Part shown: one piece after another, positions 43,094 to 47,574 of the stretch
How positions within the stretch are numbered: position 1 is the first letter of the stretch
Layout of the letters: each line of letters starts with the position of its first letter
Assembly: GCF_001866665.1 (NCBI RefSeq)
Contig: NZ_MLYO01000088.1
Coordinates: 1 to 47,574, forward strand
Length of the DNA: 47,574 bases
Direction: 5' to 3'
Origin: Streptomyces monashensis
Lineage (GTDB): Bacteria > Actinomycetota > Actinomycetes > Streptomycetales > Streptomycetaceae
Translations under genes and position numbers: made by a program
The notes under the pieces: model-generated
What the model was told of the DNA's origin: nothing
Databases searched by the model: none
The model's input: the letters and a program-made list of their open reading frames with translations, nothing else

Positions 43094-44152
43094 ATGTCAG
43101 GAATGTTTCGGCGCCTGGCCTGTACGGTGACGGTGGCGACCCAGGCCGTCCTGGTGCCCGCACCCGCCGCGGCCCAGCCTGCCGCACCGGCCCCGCCCCG
43201 CTCCGTGTCCCAGCTGCTGACGGACCTTCAGCAGCTGTACCGGCAGACCGAACAGGCCACCGAGACCTACAACGCCACCGCGGAGCAGCTGACGAAACAG
43301 CGCGCCGAGGTGTCCCGGCTGGACGGCGAGCTGGCCCGCGCCCGGCTCGACCTCCAGGACAGCCGGGCCGACGCCGGCCGACTGGCCCGCCAGCAGTACC
43401 AGAACACCGGCGACCTCGGGCCCTTCGCCCGGCTCCTGCTCGCGCCGGACCCGGAGCAGGCGCTGGACGAGGGGCATGTCCTCGGCCGGCTGGCGCGCGA
43501 ACGGGCCCGCGAAGTGTCCCGGCTGGCCGGCGCCGAGAAACGGCACGACGCCCTGGCCCGGGCCGCGCGCACGGCTCTGGACACCCAGCTCACGCTCGCG
43601 GACCGGCAGCGCGCACAGCGCGACGCCGTCCGGGCCAAACTGGCCGACGTGGAACGCCTGCTGGCCGGTCTCACCCCGCAGCAGCTGGCCGCGGTCACCA
43701 CGCTGGAACAGCGGGACGTCACCCGCGCCCAGCAGAAGCTCACCACCGCGGGCGCGCTGCCCACGGCCCGCGCCGCCTCCCCGGCCGGGCAGCGCGCGGT
43801 CCGCTACGCCATGGCGCAGCTGGGCAAACCGTACGCGTGGGGGACGCAGGGACCCGGCTCCTACGACTGCTCGGGCCTCACCTCCCAGGCCTGGCAGCAC
43901 GCGGGCACACCGATCCCGCGCACCAGCCAGGAGCAGTGGAAGCGGCTGACGCGGGTCCCGCTGACCGGGCTGCGCCCCGGCGACCTGGTGGTCTACTTCC
44001 CCGAGGCGACCCATGTGGCCCTCTACGTCGGGGACGGCAAGATCGTCCAGGCGCCGAGACCGGGCGCGCACGTCACGGTGTCACCCCTGGCGTCGTACCC
44101 GGTCCTCGGAGCCGTACGGCCGGATCAGGCCCCGGCGACCGAACCCAGGTAG
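43094..44152 (+). CDS. Secreted NlpC/P60 peptidoglycan endopeptidase
   Basis: This protein has 352 residues. The signal peptide (1 to about 28) ends PAAA-QPA. A long coiled coil (about 40-215, rich in Arg, Ala, Leu and Gln) precedes the NlpC/P60 domain (about 230-345). The catalytic Cys is C259 (SYDCSGLTSQAW), the His is H307 (ATHVALYVG) and the third polar residue is probably H326. It cleaves D-Glu/meso-DAP-type links in stem peptides. The coiled-coil plus NlpC layout resembles RipA-like hydrolases. GAGG lies seven nt before the ATG. Its 3' end overlaps the convergent oxygenase gene by 28 bp. Confidence 0.93.
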   Translation: MSGMFRRLACTVTVATQAVLVPAPAAAQPAAPAPPRSVSQLLTDLQQLYRQTEQATETYNATAEQLTKQRAEVSRLDGELARARLDLQDSRADAGRLARQQYQNTGDLGPFARLLLAPDPEQALDEGHVLGRLARERAREVSRLAGAEKRHDALARAARTALDTQLTLADRQRAQRDAVRAKLADVERLLAGLTPQQLAAVTTLEQRDVTRAQQKLTTAGALPTARAASPAGQRAVRYAMAQLGKPYAWGTQGPGSYDCSGLTSQAWQHAGTPIPRTSQEQWKRLTRVPLTGLRPGDLVVYFPEATHVALYVGDGKIVQAPRPGAHVTVSPLASYPVLGAVRPDQAPATEPR

Positions 44153-45378
44153 GCCGCGGTCCTGTCGGGCTCGTAGAAGAAGTTCTCGAAGTCCGCCGGG
44201 TCGTCGAAGGCATTGGCGAAACGGTCCGCCACCGGCTGGAGCTGGCCGGCCGCGCCGATGAGGTTCAGGATGTGCTCCGGCGGCGGGGCGAGCATCGCGT
44301 TCGTCCACTTGGTGACGTGCTGCGCGGTGTTCCAGTAGCGGTCGAACGTCGCCTGCATCCAGGCCTCGTCGAACTCCTTGTCCCCGTGTTCGAGGATCGA
44401 GGCGAGGTAGGCGGCGGCGCACTTGGACGCCGAGTTGGAGCCCTGGCCGGTGATCGGGTCGTTCGCCACGACCACGTCCGCGACGCCGAGGACCAGGCCG
44501 CCGCCGGGGAGGCGGCCGACGGGGTTGCGGACGGTGGGCGCGTACCGGCCGGCCAACGTGCCGCCGGCGTCGGTCAGTTCGACCTTGGTCGCGCGCGCGT
44601 ACTCCCAGGGCGTGAACTTCTCCATGAGCTCCAGGGTCAGGGAGAGGTGCTCCGCCGGATCCTTGACGCCGTTGAAGACGTCGAGCGGGCCGCCCGGGAT
44701 GCCCTCCCAGAACAGGATGTCCGCGCGGCCGGAGGTGGTGAGCGTCGGCATGACGAACAGCTCGCCGACGCCGGGGACGAGGTTGCAGCGCACGGCGTCG
44801 AAGTCCGGGTGCTCCGGGCGCGGGCCCAGGCCGTGGACGTAGGCGACCGCCAGCGCGCGCTGCGGCTCGCTGTACGGGGAGCGGGCGGCGTCCCGGCCGA
44901 ACATCTGGACCAGCTCGCCCTTGCCGGCCGAGACGAGGACGAGGTCGTAGGCGCGGGAGAAGTAGTCGAGGTCGCCGACCGCCGCGCCGTGGATGACCAG
45001 CTGGCCGCCGCGCTGCGCGAAGGTCTCCATCCAGCCGGCCATCTTCACCCGCTGGTCGACCGACTGCGCGAACCCGTCGAGCCTGCCCACCCAGTCGATG
45101 GCCCGCTGCGTGGGGCCCGGGTCGTGCGAGCCGGGGGCCGCGACCGAGACGCCGAGCCCCTCGATCCTCGGGGCCTGCGACTCCCAGAAGTTCAGCTGGA
45201 GGTCGCGCTCGTGCTGCAGTGCCGTGTGGAACATGCACTGCGTCGACATGACCCGGCCGGTGCGGATCTCGTCCGCGGTCCGGTTCGACATCAGGGTGAC
45301 CTCGTAGCCGTGCGACTGGAGGCCGAGGGCGAGCTGGAGACCGGACTGGCCGGCTCCGACGACGAGTATCTTCCGCAT
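44125..45378 (-). CDS. StyA-like FAD-dependent oxygenase
   Basis: This 417-residue flavoprotein is related to the styrene monooxygenase epoxidase component and other group E monooxygenases. The FAD dinucleotide loop GAGQSG is at residues 8-13 (KILVVGAGQSGLQLALGL); YDLVLVSAGKG and VVVANDPITGQGSNSASKCA match the family's second FAD motif and its GQGSN region. Such enzymes need a separate flavin reductase, not seen here. The ATG lies 54 bp after cvnD on the same strand, with AGGAG ten nt upstream, so it probably belongs to the conservon transcript. Confidence 0.85.
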   Translation of the reverse strand: MRKILVVGAGQSGLQLALGLQSHGYEVTLMSNRTADEIRTGRVMSTQCMFHTALQHERDLQLNFWESQAPRIEGLGVSVAAPGSHDPGPTQRAIDWVGRLDGFAQSVDQRVKMAGWMETFAQRGGQLVIHGAAVGDLDYFSRAYDLVLVSAGKGELVQMFGRDAARSPYSEPQRALAVAYVHGLGPRPEHPDFDAVRCNLVPGVGELFVMPTLTTSGRADILFWEGIPGGPLDVFNGVKDPAEHLSLTLELMEKFTPWEYARATKVELTDAGGTLAGRYAPTVRNPVGRLPGGGLVLGVADVVVANDPITGQGSNSASKCAAAYLASILEHGDKEFDEAWMQATFDRYWNTAQHVTKWTNAMLAPPPEHILNLIGAAGQLQPVADRFANAFDDPADFENFFYEPDRTAAYLGSVAGA

Positions 45379-45432
45379 ACGGGGGAGGACTCCTAACCGG
45401 GACTACTCGGAAACTGACCGGAACTGATCGGA

Positions 45433-46107
45433 CTACTCGGGGGTTTCGTCCAGCGCGTGGCCGACCAGGGCCAGGAGTATCTCGATGACCGAAATTCGAC
45501 GCCGCGCATCCATGATCATGACAGGGACGTGCGCGGGGACCGTCAGCGCCTCCCGTACGTCCTCCGGCTCGAACCGCTCGCTGCCGTCGAAATGGTTGAC
45601 CGCGACGACGTACGGCAGCCCGCAGCTCTCGAAGTAGTCCAGCGCGGGCCAGGAGTCCTTCAGCCGGCGGGTGTCGGCCATGACGACCGCACCGATCGCG
45701 CCACGCACCAGGTCGTCCCACATGAACCAGAACCGCTGCTGGCCCGGCGTGCCGAACAGGTAGAGCACCAGGTCGTCGTCGAGCGTGAGGCGGCCGAAGT
45801 CCATGGCCACGGTGGTCGTGAGCTTGTCCGGGGTGGCGGTGAGGTCGTCGGTGTCCTCACTCGCCTCGGTCATCAGCGCCTCGGTCTGCAGCGGTGTGAT
45901 CTCCGAGACGGCGGTGACCAGCGTGGTCTTGCCGACGCCGAAGCCTCCGGCCACCACGATCTTGGTGGCGACGGGGGCCCGGGTGCGGTCCGTCTGCCAG
46001 GACTTCAGGTCCTCGTCGGGCTCGGCGAAGCCGGCGACGAGGGGGATGCCTCCCACCGCGGAGGCGCCGGCCGCGGAGGCGGCGGTGTCAGAGACGACGG
46101 AGTCCAC
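45433..46107 (-). CDS. Conservon CvnD, small Ras-like GTP/ATP-binding protein
   Basis: This protein has 224 residues. The Walker A loop GGFGVGKTT is at 54-62, switch II GTPGQ is at 119-123, and the base-recognition motif NHFD is at 171-174 where NKxD is canonical. It is the G-protein-like member of streptomycete conservons, which resemble eukaryotic G-protein-coupled signalling complexes. The GTG start at 46107 has GGAAAGG seven nt upstream and overlaps cvnC by 20 bp. Confidence 0.93.
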   Translation of the reverse strand: MDSVVSDTAASAAGASAVGGIPLVAGFAEPDEDLKSWQTDRTRAPVATKIVVAGGFGVGKTTLVTAVSEITPLQTEALMTEASEDTDDLTATPDKLTTTVAMDFGRLTLDDDLVLYLFGTPGQQRFWFMWDDLVRGAIGAVVMADTRRLKDSWPALDYFESCGLPYVVAVNHFDGSERFEPEDVREALTVPAHVPVMIMDARRRISVIEILLALVGHALDETPE

Positions 46108-46507
46108 CGAGCACCCTTTCCAGCAGAGCGCGGTCCGGGCGGCCGGTGCCGTGACCGGTGCCGGTGCCGTACACACGGATCTTTCCCTGGTCCGCGAGAT
46201 CGCTCAGGAGGACGCGGACCACGCCGAGCGGCATCTTCAGCAGCGCGGCTATCTCGGCCACCGTGCGCATGCGGCGGCACAGTTCGACGATGGCCCGCAT
46301 CTCCGGCATGACCCGGGTGTTGAGGGAGCCGTTCGTCAGTTCCCTGCGCTCCTCGGGGGCTTCGAGTGCCGCCGTGCTGGCCACGAACGTCTCCACGAGG
46401 AGGACGTGGCCGAAGCGGGTACGGCCGCCGGTGAGCGAGTAGGGGCGGACGCGGGCGGGTTTGCGGTCGCCGCCGCGCACGGGGAGTTTGTTCGGCGTGC
46501 CGCTCAT
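46088..46507 (-). CDS. Conservon CvnC, DUF742 protein
   Basis: This 139-residue protein has a DUF742 winged-helix fold: RVRPYSLTGGRTR at the N-terminus and RTVAEIAALLKMPLGVVRVLLSDLADQGKIRVY (helix-turn-helix-like). In conservons it links the roadblock protein and the G protein, probably by protein contact rather than DNA binding. The ATG at 46507 has GGGAG six nt upstream and overlaps the cvnB stop by 4 bp. Confidence 0.93.
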   Translation of the reverse strand: MSGTPNKLPVRGGDRKPARVRPYSLTGGRTRFGHVLLVETFVASTAALEAPEERRELTNGSLNTRVMPEMRAIVELCRRMRTVAEIAALLKMPLGVVRVLLSDLADQGKIRVYGTGTGHGTGRPDRALLERVLGGLRRL

Positions 46508-47001
46508 CGTGCGCTCCCGGTCGACTGGGACTCCAGTGACTGCCGTAGCTCCGAGCGGAGTTCCGGGGTGAGGACGTGGCCGGCGCGGCCGACGAACAGG
46601 GCCATGTGGTACGCCACCACGCTCATGTCGCACGCGGCGGAACCGTGCACACCCAGCAGCGAGCCGTCGCTGATGGACATCACGAAGAGGCTGCCCTCCT
46701 CCATGGCGACCATGGTGTGCTTGACCTGGCCGAAGTCCATCAGCTTCGCGGCGCCGACGGTGAGGCTGCCGATGCCGGAGACGATGGTGGCGAGGTCGGC
46801 GGAGGAGCCGCGGGGGCCCTTCGCGGGGCGGCGCAGACGGGACTGCTCGCTCTGGCCCGGATCGGACGAGAGCAGCAGCAGACCGTCCGAGGAGACCACG
46901 GCGACGGACTGGATGCCGGGTACTTCCTCGACCAGGTTGGTCAGCAGCCAGTGCAGGTTGCGGGCTTCACTGCTCAGTCCGTAGGTACTGGGCGCGGTCA
47001 A
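46504..47001 (-). CDS. Conservon CvnB, roadblock/LC7 protein
   Basis: This 165-residue roadblock/LC7 protein (LHWLLTNLVEEVPGIQSVAVVSSDGLLLLSS) belongs to the MglB-like class that acts as a GTPase-activating or scaffold partner for small G proteins such as CvnD. The start is TTG 47001, with GAGGAGG seven nt upstream; it overlaps the cvnA stop codon by 4 bp (TTGA). Confidence 0.93.
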   Translation of the reverse strand: MTAPSTYGLSSEARNLHWLLTNLVEEVPGIQSVAVVSSDGLLLLSSDPGQSEQSRLRRPAKGPRGSSADLATIVSGIGSLTVGAAKLMDFGQVKHTMVAMEEGSLFVMSISDGSLLGVHGSAACDMSVVAYHMALFVGRAGHVLTPELRSELRQSLESQSTGSAR

Positions 47002-47574
47002 CTGCTTGCCTCCTCGGCTGTGCCCCCCGTGGTTTCTTCGGCGTGTGCGTGAGTGGTCGGCCGGCGGTGGCCGGCGGTCTGCTCTTCGATCTCCACCTCC
47101 ACGGCGCGGTACCCGGCCTGAGCACCGCTGCGGAAGCCGCCGAGCCTGCGGCGGAGCGCTTCGGCGTCGACGCTGCCGGTCCGCTGGCGCGGGGCCTGGG
47201 CGGGGGCGGTGATCTTGGGGGTGCGCTTGGGGAGGCCCTTGCTGGTGACCGGCTCCTCCGCCTCGACGGACCCCTGCGGGGCTTCGGCGGAGCGCCGCGT
47301 GCCCTCGGCGGCTTCCTGCGGAGCCCCGGCCCGCGCGGCGGCGGCCGCGCCGTCGGCGTCCGCCGGGTGCGTGGGCACGGCGTGCGTGGACGCCGGGGCG
47401 GCCGGGCCTGCGGGTGCCGGGCCCGTGGGCACCGCGGCGGCCGCGGGCGTCGCCGACGGCACGGCGAACGCCGGGGGCGCGCCGACCCCGGACGACGAGG
47501 GGGCGGCGGACACGGAGGGCCTGGCAGGCGCGGCCGCCGAAGGGTCGGTGGGCGCTGCGGCGGCCGCGGGTGTC
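46998..47574 (-). CDS. Conservon CvnA sensor kinase, C-terminal part (truncated by window)
   Basis: An open minus-strand frame continues past the window edge. The visible 191 or so residues are an Ala/Pro/Thr-rich low-complexity tail, followed by TSKGLPKRTPK and a charged GSVDAEALRRRLGGFRSGAQAGYRAVEVEIEEQTAG segment at the C-terminus, both characteristic of CvnA-type nitrate/sulfonate-sensor-like histidine kinases. The kinase and sensor domains lie outside the window. Position before roadblock, DUF742 and G-protein genes supports the assignment. Confidence 0.85.
   Translation of the reverse strand, partial: TPAAAAAPTDPSAAAPARPSVSAAPSSSGVGAPPAFAVPSATPAAAAVPTGPAPAGPAAPASTHAVPTHPADADGAAAAARAGAPQEAAEGTRRSAEAPQGSVEAEEPVTSKGLPKRTPKITAPAQAPRQRTGSVDAEALRRRLGGFRSGAQAGYRAVEVEIEEQTAGHRRPTTHAHAEETTGGTAEEASS

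Overview
The window is a very GC-rich (roughly 70% or more by eye) actinobacterial chromosome segment. Strong G/C bias at third codon positions, frequent GTG/TTG starts, the gene families present and the gene order all point to Streptomyces. From memory, the order matches the S. coelicolor core chromosome from the chitinase/ATP-synthase locus through Rho, the threonine genes, Ku and a conservon; no database was searched. Most genes are core housekeeping genes. I see no insertion sequence, prophage, CRISPR array or secondary-metabolite cluster.

Layout. 0-2.8 kb: end of a sensor kinase, its LuxR-type regulator (ChiS/ChiR type) and a secreted GH18 chitinase with a paired 12-bp direct-repeat operator. 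2.8-11.2 kb (minus): a DUF2550 protein and the complete F1Fo ATP synthase operon atpI-B-E-F-H-A-G-D-C, closed by a hairpin terminator. 11.5-21.7 kb (minus): a cell-wall and translation block with a WecA/TagO-type phosphosugar transferase, serine hydroxymethyltransferase, a phosphatase-like protein lacking its nucleophile, a Sua5/TsaC enzyme, PrmC, RF1, ribosomal protein L31 with a near-ideal SigR promoter, an LCP ligase and Rho. 22.1-29 kb (minus): thrB, thrC, hom, lysA, an ArgS-derived protein without catalytic domain (NrtL type) and a single-domain response regulator. 29.2 kb (plus): tRNA-Arg(CCG) and a strong intrinsic terminator. 29.4-32.7 kb: divergent Ku and LigD-type polymerase (NHEJ), a NERD-domain protein and a Cys-type phosphatase. 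32.9-35.4 kb: a lipoprotein/histidine-kinase pair with no response regulator beside it, and a secreted SH3-like protein. 35.4-38.3 kb: a SEDS glycosyltransferase and its class B PBP. 38.4-44.2 kb: DUF3291, a membrane protein, two divergent di-iron proteins (R2/ferritin-like and AurF-like), a TetR regulator, a small hypothetical protein and an NlpC/P60 hydrolase. 44.1-47.6 kb (minus): a conservon (cvnA partial, cvnB, cvnC, cvnD) followed by a StyA-like flavoprotein oxygenase.

Themes. Cell-envelope functions recur (WecA-like, LCP, SEDS/PBP, NlpC/P60, SH3). The prmC-prfA neighbourhood links the release-factor methylase to its substrate. hom, thrC, thrB and lysA cover the homoserine/threonine branch and the last step of lysine synthesis. 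Six genes without a Shine-Dalgarno sequence carry a -10-like TANNNT exactly 6-7 nt before the start codon, which suggests leaderless transcription. The least understood parts, and the best candidates for new biology, are the divergent di-iron pair, the nucleophile-less phosphatase, the catalytic-domain-less ArgS relative, the orphan lipoprotein/kinase pair and the conservon-linked oxygenase.
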